A stretch of DNA of 64,000 bases from Orientallactaga sibirica (lineage: Eukaryota; Chordata; Mammalia; Rodentia; Dipodidae): the NCBI GenBank assembly GCA_036365145.1, contig JAEOAD010000031.1, positions 11,442,001 through 11,506,000 on the forward strand. The letters are read 5' to 3'. The notes beneath the pieces are model-generated. The model did no database searches. It saw only the letters and a list, made by a program, of their open reading frames with translations, and had not been told where the DNA came from. The stretch's first letter is position 1; each line of letters opens with the position of its first letter. The position numbers were made by a program, and so were the translations under genes. Positions 34,076 through 46,219 of the stretch are shown in pieces.

Positions 34076-34572
34076 GATTATTATTATTATTTTCAACACC
34101 TTTAGGTTCATCATAGTGAGTTGATTGAGGAACATGGGATCTTTTGATGATGTATGTTGGGCTTATTGAAAATTTATATTCTCAAAGTGAATTTTGACCC
34201 TACCTTTTTCATATAGAAAAAAAAATATCATCTTGAGATCAATCATAGATTCTGACTTAAAGCAATTAAATGTTAAAGTGAATACAAATATTTTCATGAT
34301 CTTGAGGTAGGCCAACTTTCTTAAACAGAACACAAAATGTATTACTTATGAAAGAAAATACAAATAACACAGACTTAATTAAAATTAGAGGACATTGTTA
34401 ATGAAGAAAAAGTGTAATCATTAGAAGTAGGATTTTTGTCATATATGAGTTTTTAAAAATATTCAGTGAGTAAGGCTTGAATAAATTTCACAAACTAGGA
34501 TATTCGAATGGTTTTAAAGGACCCCAAAATAGAGAGATAAAGATCACAAAATAAAAGAAATTAAAATCACAA
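34076..34572. other. Unassigned sequence
   Basis: Nothing that I can assign with confidence. Confidence 0.4.
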
Positions 34573-34845
34573 GGTAGGGATAGAGAGATGGGCTTAGTGG
34601 ATAAAGTGCTTGATTACCCAAAGTTAGATCCCCAGAGCCTATATAAAGCTGGATGCTGTAGAGTGTAGGAGGTGTCTGTAATCCTAGCATGCTTATGAGG
34701 AGATGAGAGGCAGAGCTATCAAATTCCTCTAGAAGTGTTTGTGCCAGCTTGCCTGGAAAATGCATTAGTGAACAGCAAAGGATCCTGCCTCAAACAAGGT
34801 GGAAGGCCAGGATAGACACTTGAGATAGTCCTCTGACCTATACCT
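34573..34845 (+). mobile_element. B3 SINE
   Basis: GGGATAGAGAGATGGGCTTA head, then GTGTCTGTAATCCTAGCATG, a GATCCTGCCTCAAACAAGG block and GAGATAGTCCTCTGACC. Diverged. Confidence 0.75.
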
Positions 34846-35029
34846 ACAAGAAAGACTAACATCAATTATATTGTGATCCATACTAGAGGATGAAAAGTAA
34901 CTGGTATGTATGCCTACTCCCGCTCCCAGTGCTTGTTCAAGAGAGGCACTTGCTCTACAAGGATATTTTTCTGTACCTACCAACGCTAGGCATATTTCCT
35001 TCCTATGACTCGGCAAATCAACAGAAATG

Positions 35030-35390
35030 AATACTGACATTCACCAAGAGACACACTCAAGTGTGATCAGAGCAGCTTTTTTCAAAATTGTCCAGGATTG
35101 GAAACAACCCAAATGATCCATCAGAATTATTTTGCAGAAACAACTTATACTCCATTAATACAATACAATTACACATAGCAATGAAAAATGATCTTCTGGT
35201 AAAATACTATGGATGGATTTCTCATAGATGTAATATTGATACTAGTCAGAAACGAAAGAACACAGTGTTTGATCTATTTAGGAATCTCAACATTACCGAC
35301 ATGATGTTCCCAAAAGTCAGGAAAGTATTCACCTTTGGAGGCAGGAGAGTATGTTAGGAGGGTCTGAAGAAGCCTATATTAATATATGAA
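35030..35390 (+). mobile_element. Ancient L1 3' remnant
   Basis: GGATTGGAAACAACCCAAAT, then GATCCATCAGAA and TACTATGGATGGATTTCTCA. The later text with CACCTTTGGAGGCAGGAG follows the layout of old L1 ORF2 ends and 3' UTR. The 89-codon frame at 35,088-35,357 is part of it. Confidence 0.6.
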
Positions 35391-35689
35391 ATGAGAATAT
35401 TTTATTTTCTTATTTATCTAGTAGTTGTAGTAGCAGACATTATATTTAAAAGTCCATCAAACTTTGTACTTTAAATTTAATTAGTAAGCTTTCCTGGCTC
35501 AATTTTGAAAGTCATTTTCAGATGTAGAAGATCACAGCAGGAGATGTGGTGCTTGTATCCATAGACATTGATTAGACAGATGCATAGACATCAACACAGG
35601 GTTTAGTATGCCTTGATGTTGTAAATTGATGAGCCAAATAGGTTTTTACCCACTCTATGTGGGTAATAGACAGTTACTAGGCTCAGCTT

Positions 35690-35800
35690 CCTGCTCCTTT
35701 GGTTATTTACATAGCAACTGAGTGATCCAACTGAGATTTGAACCCACACAGCCTGCCTCCAGCACTGTGAGATAAGTTACTGCACTATAATTGTTTAAGT
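35690..35800 (+). mobile_element. MIR remnant
   Basis: GAGATTTGAACCCACACAGC and CTGCCTCCAGCACTGTGA match the trailing MIR core (TTTGAACCCAG plus TCTG and CCAGAGC-like text). Confidence 0.7.
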
Positions 35801-35958
35801 GTGATATCAGCATATTATTTGAAATTTTCTGACTATGAAATACCTTTGGTTGATGGCTAGAATATATGATTACATGGTATGATTTACTTTCATATGTTTT
35901 ATTTAGAAAGCCATAAGTAATTCATGGAGTTGCTTCAGGCATTAGTTTAAAAAGTGAC

Positions 35959-36178
35959 TTTAGGGCTGAAGAGATGGCTTAGCAGTAAAGGCACTTGCCT
36001 ATGAAGCCCAAGGACCCATGTTCAATTCTCCAGTATATACGTAAGCCAGATGCACACGATGGTGCATGCATCTGGAATTTGTTTGCAGTGGCTAGAGGCC
36101 CTGGCATGCCCATTCTCTCTCTCTCTCTCTCTCTCTCCATCTACCTCTTTTTCTCTCTCAAATAAATAAATAAATAAT
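35959..36178 (+). mobile_element. tRNA-derived SINE, AAATA-tail type
   Basis: Starts AGGGCTGAAGAGATGGCTTA and ends in a CT tract then AAATAAATAAATAAAT. The 13-bp TSD TTTAAAAAGTGAC is perfect at 35,946-35,958 and 36,179-36,191. Confidence 0.92.
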
Positions 36179-36191
36179 TTTAAAAAGTGAC

Positions 36192-38570
36192 CTGAACTGA
36201 TCTTTGCAATTATTAAAATTATTAAAAATATTAGACAGACCAAATCAGCTGTCATTCCTCTTTTTGGAGAAGTCCACAGTCTCTGCCAAGAGGTAAAATG
36301 ATTCCAATTCTCTGTGGAAAAAAAAAAAGTTAGTTTTCTGACCATAGAGTAGTCAAATCATGGTGTTTCTGAAACATTTTATTTCCTGGGAAAGAACTCT
36401 GCCTTTCCATTTATTTGCAATAATATCAAGAGTCTATCCCTACATTGAAAAAATAACAACAAAATCTCTAACTTCTAGTTGTCCTATTCATGCAAATTGC
36501 TAAATGCTAAATATATTTTCATTCTGATATGCCCATGCAAATCATCTTTCCTTCCAGATTGTCCCAGTTTTGGGGATGCTCTGTATCAATGGTACCCTCT
36601 GGTACCTGAGTGAGAAACTGTTCTCACTGCTGTTTCTTTTTCTCTAATACTTTCTTCCTTATTCTCCAGGAAGGTAAGTCTCCTTTGTCATCCCAAATCT
36701 GCAATGTGCGTGTCGAGCTAGTCCCACTCATGGTAACCCTTTATTTATTTATTCTTGCCCAATGACCACTGGGTCTCAGGAGTGTGTTAAGCAGAAGGAT
36801 GAATGTTGAGTGACACACTCTATTTATGTCTCTTCCTTGCTCTCCTTCAAGCAAGCACCTTTAATCACTGAGCCATCTCTGCAGCCTTCTTGGTATCCTT
36901 TCAATTTTATATATTCTCTAAAAATAATTTCATCTTAATCCCAAATCTTGGGACTGAAGATCAGAGAAGTTAATAGCAATTAACTTGGGTTTTACTTTCA
37001 ATCACTTGGATTTTCCTAGATAATTTGGTAATATTTGTAAGTAGCAAGAAAGGGAGGACCTTCTTATTTTAGAGTATATGCTAGCTTGGACTTCCTCATC
37101 TGTGGGTCCATTTGATCTACCTGTGAAACCTCTTTCTGCATTGGCTCCTCTATGCTGGCCTGAGAAGCAGATGGTTTGATTGATTCATTCCCATGTCTTT
37201 AACTTTCCTTCCACAAGAGTATCTATCTATGCTCCAGTGACTTTTCTCTGTAGGCCTGAACAATGTAACAGCATCTTTATGTTTATAAATGATTCAGCAG
37301 ATGGATTCTGGAGAAGAAATGATATAGGCACTTAATTATTACATAAACAATAAACAATACGGAGTAAATTGAAGTTAAGTCTGCAATTACAGTAAATTTA
37401 TCAAATTAGGAAGGTTCGCTAGTGGTTTGTCTATGATTCTCTCTCATATCCTTCACTTAATCATGATAGGGTGAGTTTAGGGAAAATAAATTTTAGATTG
37501 CTTGACTTTGGACCTCCCATGTTTACTCATTCAGTAATTGTTTGATGTGTAGCCACTTTTGTTAGGACTAAAAACATGACAATAATGGTGAACATTCTTT
37601 CCCATGAGTTCAAAGAAAGAGACCATTGTTATATAATTGGATAGATATAAATAGCTTAAAATGTAGGTATACATAAATCAAGTTTTATGAAGTATAGAAA
37701 AGGGAAATTTCAATTCTACCCAAGTAAGATTATGAAAAATTTCTAGAAACTGGAGGCCTATATATATATATATGCACTGAATAATTATATAAATGATACT
37801 ATATATAATCTTAGTTACCTTCTATTCTTATATACATATATATGCACATGATTGACTGAAGCTATCTATGTGGACACAGAGGGTAACAAGGGTCAAGGTT
37901 TTGAGGAAATGGCTGAGTCTTTGATCATTTGAGATCCCTTTTCAGTTCATATTTAACTTAAATTGGTCACCTATTGCAGTTGCTAGGATACCAAGTCATT
38001 TTTCTAACACTCTACAAATAAGAGTTAAGTATCCTGCTTTTATATTTCAGCAGTTGATAAGAGAATGTTCTTTTGAGGTAAATTCCAGCTAATAATGTAG
38101 AAAGAAGAATGGAATTAGAAGGCATTATTTGACAATCTGTAAGACTTAACACTCATAACTAGCTGCTAAAACTACTTGGTGACAAGGTGATAGTGAATTT
38201 TATAACTCATGCCTTCATGTGGCATAACCTCAAGTAGACATTGTGGATCTCCTGCTGCAAGGAAAGAAGAAGGAAAGATTTCCAGTGATGAGATTATTTT
38301 GAAAAGAAAAGTAATAAGATGAAGCTGAATTTAATCAAGATTCTAAATCTAATTTCCAATTTACAGAAATGGTAAGGGATAAATTGCATTAAACCACAAA
38401 GACCTAAATGGTCAAAACTGGATAGGAAATTCTTAAAGACCTATGATTTATTTCTTCAATAATTACTTGAACTCAAAAGAGAGGGTGATTTAAAGAAATG
38501 CTCTTAGTCACCTTTCTATCATTCTAACAAATCCTTGAACTAGTGAACCTACCTAGAGAAAGGTGTTGTT
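36192..38570. other. Unassigned AT-rich sequence
   Basis: About 2.4 kb without a clear repeat or gene. A short antisense SINE head, CACTGAGCCATCTCTGCAGCC, ends near 36,886. TA-rich patches occur near 37,760 and 37,835. GTAAGT at 36,674 is a lone splice-donor match with no exon support. Confidence 0.4.
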
Positions 38571-38574
38571 TGGG

Positions 38575-38735
38575 CTCAGAGTTTTAGATGGCTCCATCTA
38601 TGATGGGTTGGCTGTATGACTTTTGGCTTGTGTTATGACAGTGAATTATGGAAGGAGTGTGTGGTGGAGCACATACTCACCTCATGGATGAATCAGGAGA
38701 TATAGACATAGAGATTGACAGAGAGGAAACTGAGA
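38575..38735 (-). mobile_element. Possible MaLR-type LTR fragment
   Basis: GCTCAGAGTTTTAGATGGCT, then a segment like GGTGGAGCACATACTCACCT, resembles the antisense of a MaLR LTR that rodents share. Weak. Confidence 0.3.
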
Positions 38736-39669
38736 TAGATGGAGAAGGAAAAGGAGGAGCAGGAAGAAGAGGAGGTGGGGAAATCTGTTCAAGGACATAT
38801 AGTCAATAAGCTGATACCTCCCACTAGCCTTTGTGTAACACTTCAGATCCAGACTGTAGCAAAGCGATACTCATCATGGCAAAGCAGTGCTAGAACTCAA
38901 GGAAAAGACTCACAAGAGGAAGTATGGGTGAAGAGATATAAACACATTGAGTCCTAGAGAAGGGCACATAGAAATGCTGAACAGATCTGAGTGAGTCTGT
39001 GTGGAGCACCAACACTGTGTATTAAGGACTCTCTGGTAGAGAAAAGATTGTGCAAGTGGCAGAGGAACAACAAGATGCTCCTTATGTTAAGTAATGTTGA
39101 AGTGAGGGAATGGTACAGGATACACTTTTACTTTCACACATGTAGCCAGTCCCCATAATCACTTGAAGATAGCAGGCAACCATGACCAACTCACCCTCTA
39201 GATGTGTGGCAGGGTATAAGCAATTCTAATCTGAAGGTTTGTTTCTAATGCAGCTGTTGAGAATTTGGAAATGACTTTTCTACGGGGATGATGTCATGTA
39301 GTGGTAGGATAGAAGGCTGCGAGGGGAATAATATCATACGCTCACAATTAAATTCACTAGAAAGCATCCGTGCAGTCCCATAGGTAATCAAGCCACTCCA
39401 TACTTTTGAGAAATGGTTTTTACTTTATCTTTGATGCTCTGGGGAAAGCAGCTGTTCTTAGAGCTACTGTAGTTACAGTTTATTCTCTGCCAAAGGAACA
39501 CGTTACTACTCAGGGTGGCTGGAGACAGCTGGAGGGATGTGTATGTGAGGGTGTTTGTTGGTTAGTCATCAGAGGGTTTCCTAATGCAAGCTAGCCCCCT
39601 AACCCCGAGTGAGAGTTTCAGTCGCTATGTTAAATATGAGTGAATATGTTTTTTATCCAATATAATATG
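38736..39669. other. Unassigned sequence
   Basis: Purine-rich at the left (GGAAGAAGAGGAGGTGG). No gene or repeat that I can support. Confidence 0.4.
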
Positions 39670-39670
39670 G

Positions 39671-39995
39671 AGGGCTGGAGAGATGACTCAGTGGCTAAGG
39701 GTACTTGTTTTGCAAGTGTGAGGGTCTCATTCATCCCAAGTTATCAATACCCCTTACACTCGCATAATAGCTGAGCACCGTCACACATACACCATAACCC
39801 CAGTCCTGTGGGGAGTGGAGACTGGAAATTTGCTGGGTCTATTTGTCAACCAAACTGACAAAAAAAGGTAACTCTGAGTTCAGTGAGTAACTGTCTTAAG
39901 GAAACCATGTATATGAGCCATAGAGGTCACCCAATAGTCTCCTCTGGTCTCCACATGCACATATACAGGGTGTGCATATCTGCACACATTCATCT

Positions 39996-40030
<35 letters not shown>
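39671..40030 (+). mobile_element. B3 SINE with (CA)n tail
   Basis: AGGGCTGGAGAGATGACTCA head, a B3 middle, CTCCTCTGGTCTCCACATGC and a CA repeat to 40,030. Confidence 0.88.
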
Positions 40031-40032
<2 letters not shown>

Positions 40033-40590
40033 GAAAAAAAATCACACTGTAAAATGAAGGCTTGGTAAACTTGTTCCCAACACAACACGTTCTCTCCCCT
40101 GCTGCATTCACCTTTGATCTGTCATGTGAATGACTTTTCTAATCTCCCTGCATGGCTGTGGCCCCGTGTGTCTCTCTGACTCCAGTTCTCTGGACTTAGT
40201 CTTCATGTGTAAGTTTTCTTCTGTCATCATCACAACTTTCCACACCCAAGGTACATACTCCATCACTCACCAAAATCCTGACCTATATGGTCAGCTCCAA
40301 AAGCACATTAAGGAATTCACTTTGAGGGCCTTCAGATCCCAAAGCATTTTGTAAGCTTTTTCTCTCTTTAGATTCTCATTAAGTTGGAAGCTCTTCCGTG
40401 AATGCACTTGTGGCTCATTATTTCTATTAGCAAACTTTGATGGCTTTCTCTATTTCAATCTATTTTTCATCTGAGCAGTATGACATACTCAATCATGCAC
40501 ATTATTTGATCCAGTGCTCATAATAACACTTGGCCCCTTTTATAGATCAGGTTTAAAGAAGATGGTGTGATTTCCCTACAGTAAGTGCTC
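40031..40590. other. Possible L2 and MIR remnants
   Basis: AAGTTGGAAGCTCTTCCGTG near 40,382 resembles the L2 end (TGTAAGCTCCTTGAGGG-like). GGCCCCTTTTATAGATCAGG near 40,530 resembles the MIR core. Both are tentative. Confidence 0.35.
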
Positions 40591-40591
40591 A

Positions 40592-42230
40592 TGCTATGGG
40601 TTGGATGTGATTTATCCTGTGGGGTCTTTTGTGCTAGAAGCTTGATTCCCAGGGTGGTTGATGATGTTGGGAGATAGTGTAGAACCTTTAAGAGATGGGC
40701 CCCAGTGTGAGTTCCTAGGTCACTGGGGTGTAAATATCACTTGTGGAACTCTGGTTAGCTTTTGTGGGAGGATTATCATAAAAACCTGCTTCAGGACTTG
40801 CCTAGCCTCTTTGGTTTCTTACTTTGAGATGGGATCTTTTTCTCCTACATGTGTTCCTTCTATTCTGATACAACCCACCATGAGGTCCTTACTAGAGCTA
40901 AGCCAATGCTGGCAACAATGTCCTTGAGTCTTTAGAACTGTAAACTAAATAAACCTCTTTTTTAATTTTTTTAATTTATATTATTCTGATTTTACATTCA
41001 TAGTATTGGTTCCATTGCCCTTCTCCCTGTCCTCCCTCTTTCAAAGGGACCCTCATCAATGGGGAATGTGGGTCATGCATTGTGAGGTTAGTCAAGAGTT
41101 CTGGGGTGTAGGCCCCAGTCTGTGTGCATAATGCCCCAACTTGTGACTCTAACAATCTTTCCACCCCCTCTTCTGTGAGTTTCACTGAGCCACATTGGGG
41201 TCATTTTAATTCTGCTTCAGTGATGAGGTTTTGGGAGCCTCTGTGTCTCTGGCTATCTGGCTTAGTTGGAGTTGGATGTTCTCTGTGTTTATCTCCTTCA
41301 GCCTTTTTCTGGTGTCATGATCACCATGAATGCTGTATTCTTGCCCTTCCCCTGCATTGTTCTATGGTTTCAGCTGGGGCCCTGGTGAGGTGTGGTTAGC
41401 TGATCCTCCCTTCAGGTTCATTGTCCATCTGAAAAAAGACAAGCAAATTCTCCAACGGAGAGAAGTTAGTACTAGATAGAAGGGATGACCATATATGTTT
41501 TGGAGGGAAATTTATATGCGTTAGCTCTCTTCTAGCCCACATTTGGTGGTATCTTGATCTTGGAGACTGAGCTCATTTTTTGTACCTGGTTTTGACTTAT
41601 TTTCCAGTTCCAGCAATGAGTTCCATTCCACTGAGTGGATCTATTAGCCAAATCAAGATCAGTTGGTTACCCACCATGGCTGTTTGCCACTACTGCACTT
41701 GTATGAGCATTACGTCAAGTTGTTTCCTGCTGGGTATCTTAGACTGCAAGTTGTTTGGACCAATATTGGACATTTTCCCCCATTTGCTTGTGTAGCACCC
41801 TCTGGTACTAGACTAGCTAACTGTCTGGGGACTGACCTTCTTCCAGATTCTGGCCAGGTGTCTTTGTGTTTGGTCTCACACATGTATGCTGTCTTCGACA
41901 GTAGGGTCTTACCATTAACCTTTGATGGGTCTCAAGAACTCTGACAGAAGTCTGTCTTTTTTGGGAAACCTTGTACATGTTTCAGATCAACAGCTCATTG
42001 TGGAAGTTAACCCCGTGCTGGCACTGGGAGTTATAAGTCTCCACCTAGGAAGGTGAGGGAGGAAAAAGATAGATAATATAAAAGAGAAAGTGAGTATAGA
42101 GAGGAGAGGAGAGAGAGAGAGAGAGAGAGAGAGAAGAGAAAGAGAAGCAGGGCAAATAAACCTCTTATCTTTACAAAGTCAGCTTGGCTCAGGTCTTATG
42201 GTAATTAAAGATAAATTAATAAACTGTTAA
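40592..42230 (+). mobile_element. MaLR-type LTR, split by an L1 insertion
   Basis: The left part (40,592-40,959) begins TGCTATGGGTTGGATGTGAT and ends with GTAAACTAAATAAACCTC, which carries the AATAAA signal. The right part resumes at 42,154 and ends near 42,230. The interval between them is the L1 at 40,960-42,153. No coding capacity. Confidence 0.75.
40960..42153 (-). mobile_element. 5'-truncated L1 (3' UTR only)
   Basis: About 1.19 kb of the same 3' UTR type as at 11.2 and 24.9 kb, with its T run at the left. It is truncated in the GA-rich tract. The 13-bp TSD AAATAAACCTCTT is perfect at 40,947-40,959 and 42,154-42,166. The copy is close to the one at 25-26.1 kb by eye, so it is a young insertion. 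The frames at 41,124-41,944 are UTR shadows. Confidence 0.95.
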
Positions 42231-42386
42231 GAAGAAGAGTCAATATGTAACCTGAGTCTCTCTGATTCCACCATGCACATTCATTTCACATGCACATTGC
42301 CACAAGATGAGCTGGTAGAAGAGGCATGGTCTTTCTGATCATCTGATCATTTTGCACATTTCCCATGGGAAAGCCATCACTGTTCT

Positions 42387-42410
42387 TTTTTTTTTTTTTT
42401 TTTTTTTTTT
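42387..42410. repeat. Poly(T) run
   Basis: 24 consecutive T residues, directly before the TSD of the next L1 fragment. Its parent element is not clear. Confidence 0.95.
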
Positions 42411-42424
42411 AATCAAAAGCTAGG

Positions 42425-42708
42425 CTCAGGGTCCATTTTGGAATAGGTGGCCGAAAGAATGTGGGAGCAAAAGGAAGGGTAGGACTCCTTGCAACGTACT
42501 CCTCCAGACACAAAATGGCCTGGATATCCATGACCTTGCAGTGCCTGAAACTACCTACACAAGACCATCATAATTAAAAAGAGACTGATTGAGAGGGGGA
42601 GGGGATATGATGGAGAGTGGAATTTCAAAGGGGAAAGTTGGGGGAGGGAGGGAAGTACCATGGGATATTGTCTACAATTAAGGAGCTGTCAATAGAAATA
42701 AATAAATA
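42425..42708 (+). mobile_element. L1 3' end fragment, short
   Basis: Starts CTCAGGGTCCATTTTGGAAT and ends in an AAATAAATAAA tail. The TSD AAAAGCTAGG lies at 42,415-42,424 and 42,709-42,718. Matches the 3' UTR of the full-length L1 near 19,808-20,110. It is severely 5'-truncated. Confidence 0.92.
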
Positions 42709-42718
42709 AAAAGCTAGG

Positions 42719-43059
42719 ATCACTTTCTTGCCATTTAAAGAAGCAATAAAGAATAATGAGTAAAAATAATGGTTATCTTGCTTATATGGTTAACTTATTA
42801 TATTGGATAATTATAAACTTTACAGATAAAGATTTTAAATTGTTTACTTAGAGTTGTGTGAGTAAGTAGCAAATTGATTTTTTGAATAGCAGCAGAATTC
42901 CCCTAGGGTTCTAAGGACAGAAGGTTGAGTTCAATGATAAGATTATGTCATACCTACAGTGGGTCCATTGATAAGACTAGACCAGACTAGCTCAGGTAGA
43001 TGTCTTTGTGGAAGATTGTATGTTCCAAAGAAAGTGTTGAAAATATTTTCCATCTGATC
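42719..43059. other. Unassigned sequence
   Basis: AT-rich sequence without a recognisable element. Confidence 0.4.
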
Positions 43060-43520
43060 AGATCCTAAAATTTGACTTTGACCCTCCTGCTATTGAGTGG
43101 TGGTTTGTCCCCTTCTTCTTTGACCTATGTGGATCTTTTCAATTGCTTCTGCAAACAGAGTCACTAACAGATGACAATGCAAATTGCAAGGTTGAGTTGT
43201 AAAAATATCCAGTATTTCTTCCAGTTCTCTTGTACTGCTTCTTTTTGAAGACCTACCACCATGCTGTGAGGAGGGAGAGGCCCATCTGGAAAGAAACCAA
43301 GTACTTTAAGCTCCCAGCCAATAGCTAGCACCAACTTTTCACATGGTCATCTTCTCAGAATTGGATCTTCCAACTTTGAGTTAAGCCACTCAACTCATCT
43401 GGCAGCTTTGCATAGAGTAGCAATGAACTACTTCTGCTGAGTCCTATTTGAAGTGCATATTATTTGTGAGAAAAGCAAATGATTCATGTTGCCTTAAGTT
43501 CTTACATTTTGTGGTAGTTT
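43060..43520 (+). mobile_element. Old MLT1-like LTR remnant
   Basis: CACCATGCTGTGAGGAGGGAG, then CAGCCAATAGCTAGCACCAA, then AATTGGATCTTCCAACTT and TTAAGTTCTTACATTTTGTG. The order matches the 3' two thirds of an MLT1-type LTR. Diverged. Confidence 0.6.
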
Positions 43521-43699
43521 TTTTTTTTTTTGTTTTGTTTTGTTTTAATAAGCAACCAAATTGGTTCTGAAAACAATGCCCTCTCTACATTACACTTGTT
43601 GCATAGAAGTAGTGGTAGGGTCAATAAGGAGAAAAAGCAAAGTTGATTAATATTTATGTTATCTGTCATCCTAAGTATTGCCACATACCTCATGTGTTC

Positions 43700-43885
43700 T
43701 GCTTCCTGATCAATTCTGCAAGAAATTCCCATTATTCCTAATTTGCATAGAAGAGACTAAAGGCCAGAGAGGCTAGTGACTCACTCATTGGACCATCATA
43801 TCACCATCAGGTCCAAGGTAGAACTGAGATTTAACTAGAGGTCTTTCTGAATCCAAGCATGTGTCCTGTCACTAACACTTTATTT
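43700..43885 (+). mobile_element. MIR remnant
   Basis: AAGGCCAGAGAGGCTAGTGA, then CAAGGTAGAACTGAGATTTA and CTTTCTGAATCCAAGCATGT. Good match in order to MIR. Confidence 0.75.
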
Positions 43886-44129
43886 CTATGTTACACTACA
43901 AGGCAGTAATGAAAACTGGCAAGCTAGAAGCAGCCCAGGATTGATGAGGTTAATGAAAGCTCAAATTTTTCTCTAAAGCTAGGACAGTAGAGTGTTCTTC
44001 TGTGACAATCACACACAGGCTTAAGGTTTCCCAGTGAAAATTAATGACAATGGAAATGATAGGGATAAGGATGATTTATGGGGTACATATTTAAAATGTA
44101 AATGATAAAATGCAAGTCATGTTTTATAT

Positions 44130-44267
44130 CAGGTACTTCACAAACAAGATCTCATCAACTGTTCTTTCATGAAGGCATTCTTAACCACAATCCAGATGAA
44201 GACACCATATTTCATAGAAGCCAAATAGGTTTTTCAAAGTCAACATCAAGTAACTTAGTCTAAATGT
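44130..44267 (+). mobile_element. MIR remnant
   Basis: CAGGTACTTCACAAACAAGA, then TTCATAGAAGCCAAATAGG and TCAAAGTCAACATCAAGTAA resemble the MIR core. It abuts the L1 insertion that follows. Confidence 0.5.
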
Positions 44268-44282
44268 GAAGCCCTGTTTCTT

Positions 44283-45022
44283 TTCTTTTTTTTTAATTAT
44301 TATTATTTTTTATTGACACCTTCTATACTTAATACCAAAACATATGATATTTCCCTCCCCTCCCCCATTCCACTTTAGAACTCTAATCTCCATCATATGC
44401 CCTCCCTTTCTCCATTAGTCTTTCTTTTAATTTGATGTCATCATCTTTTTCTTCTATTTTGAGGGTCTTGCGAAGGTATTGCTAGGCACTGCAAGGTCAT
44501 GGGTATCGAGGCCATTTTCTGTGTGGGCAGTTGCATTGTAAGAAGTCATACCCTTCCTTTGGCTCTTCCATTCTATCCGCCCCCTTTTCCACAATGGTCC
44601 CTGAGCCTTGGAGGGTGTGACAGGTGTTTCAGAGCTGGGCACACCTCTATCCCTTCTTCTCAGCACTATGTTGCCTTTTGGGTCATCCCAGTGGTCATCG
44701 CCATCTGAAAAGAGAAACTTCTCTAACCAATTATGGAGCAGTTGGTTACCCCAAGAGTAGACATGCCACTATTGCACCCATTCAATCATTGGGCCTGTAT
44801 GGCCAAACTTGAATATTCAGTGTCAACAGTTTTCACTGCTGATGACTTCTGTCTCCCATACGGCTGCATGCAGTGCAGCTTTTTCCAGCTTTCAGTTGGC
44901 TGGTCTACAGGGAGAAGGTTTTCTGCTCAACACCAGCTTGCTTTCTCAGTGACCTTGCCTCTCAGGCAAGAGATGTCTTCAGCAATAGGGTCTTACCATC
45001 TTTTTCTCAAGGGAAACCAAGG
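44283..45022 (-). mobile_element. 5'-truncated L1 (3' UTR only)
   Basis: The type-2 3' UTR of the full-length L1, in antisense. The T-rich left end is followed by CCCTCCCCTCCCCCATTCCA, with ACTATTGCACCCATTCAATC further right. The perfect 15-bp TSD GAAGCCCTGTTTCTT is at 44,268-44,282 and 45,023-45,037. Frames of 62-124 codons within it are not genes. Confidence 0.95.
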
Positions 45023-45285
45023 GAAGCCCTGTTTCTTAACCACCTATACCAACTCACAGAGGGAACTGAGAGGACACATGCCTTCCAAACAACATGCATT
45101 TCCTTGACCATTTGTCAAGGACAAGGTGGGGAATATGAGTGAGACATCCATCAATAGCTATTGGGGAGACCATGAATGAGAATGGTGGGTGGTTGGTCAC
45201 TAGAGTATCCTTGGAGGCTGGAAGCTGCTTTGCTGAACTCATAGGCATAGCAGTTGTGCCCCATTCTCCCTGACGGACCTTAAGG

Positions 45286-45564
45286 TGTGGTGGTGGGTTT
45301 GAGATTCCATTGTAAAGATATGCAAAGTGTGTCTAATGGGAGTTCCTGAAGTGTGCTGTGGCTTTTGGCTGTAGTTTTTGCTCTGTGTGCTGTGTGCTTG
45401 GTTGTTTTTTTTCTCTCTTGCTTGGCCCTGTGAAGGTAGGCCAGCTTCTTCTGCCATTATGGAACTTCCCCTGGATCTGTAAGCTTCAATAAATAATATC
45501 CCTTTCTCCATAACTGTGCCTGGTCTGGAAGTTTATCTCAGCAAACCTGAAGCTGTCTGCTACA
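45286..45564 (+). mobile_element. Solitary LTR, MaLR-like
   Basis: Starts TGTGGTGGTGGGTTTGAGAT, has ATTATGGAACTTCCCCTGGA, AATAAATAATATCC (polyadenylation signal) and ends TGTCTGCTACA, a TG...CA structure. No matching 5-bp TSD was found. Related to the LTR at 55,144 by its TGTGGT start and AACTTCC-like block. Confidence 0.7.
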
Positions 45565-45569
45565 CATGT

Positions 45570-45604
45570 GCTGAGGTTAAAGGCATGCACCACCAATCCT
45601 GGCA
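45570..45604 (-). mobile_element. B1 fragment
   Basis: Only the terminal B1 piece remains: GGTTAAAGGCATGCACCACC and a degraded end. Confidence 0.75.
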
Positions 45605-45736
45605 ATATTATGTGCCTATAAAACTTAGGAAATTAGAAGGAGAAAGGAAAAAAAAGTTACCTGTACTCATTAACTTCAATTAAATATAAGAAAGATTACA
45701 TTTGTAATACTTTAGTATGATTCTGTGTGATTGATT

Positions 45737-46008
45737 TAAAAATATTGTGAGAGCAGAGACCAAGAGAGAACCAGAAAAAGACAGATAGTGCGTGGAGGTG
45801 TGTGCATACGTGTGTGTGTGTGTGTGTGTGTGTGTGTAAGTGTGCACACACATAAGGGCACCCAAGGCCTTCTTATCATTGCACATGAATTCCAGACACA
45901 TATGCCACTTTGTGCATATGGCTTTTTACATATGTAGTGGGGAATTGGACCTGGGATGACAGGCGTTGCAAGTAAGCAGCTTTAACCACTGAGCCATCTC
46001 CCAGTCCT
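45737..46008 (-). mobile_element. tRNA-derived SINE with embedded (GT)n
   Basis: GA-rich left part, a GT run at 45,811-45,838, then CAAGGCCTTCTTATCATTGC and AACCACTGAGCCATCTCCCA at its right end. Diverged. Confidence 0.75.
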
Positions 46009-46219
46009 CCTCATTTTTACATAGTTGTGATATGGTAGAGTTTGCTTATTTTACCACATAGAAAAAAAAAAACACCCATTTTTCCATTTAGATAAACGGT
46101 AAGTGTTTGAACATTGTAATCATAACTTCAGTGCATACATACATATAGATACATCGCTGTGATCTATATGCCATGCAGTGTCATGTTTTACCTGATTTCT
46201 ATCATAGGAAACCATTTCC

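Noticed and set aside
36660..36680. Splice-donor match GTAAGT after CCAGGAAG
   Set aside because: There is no open frame, acceptor or other exon evidence next to it.
44733..45107. 124-codon plus frame
   Set aside because: It lies within the antisense L1 3' UTR and runs past its TSD, so it is chance.
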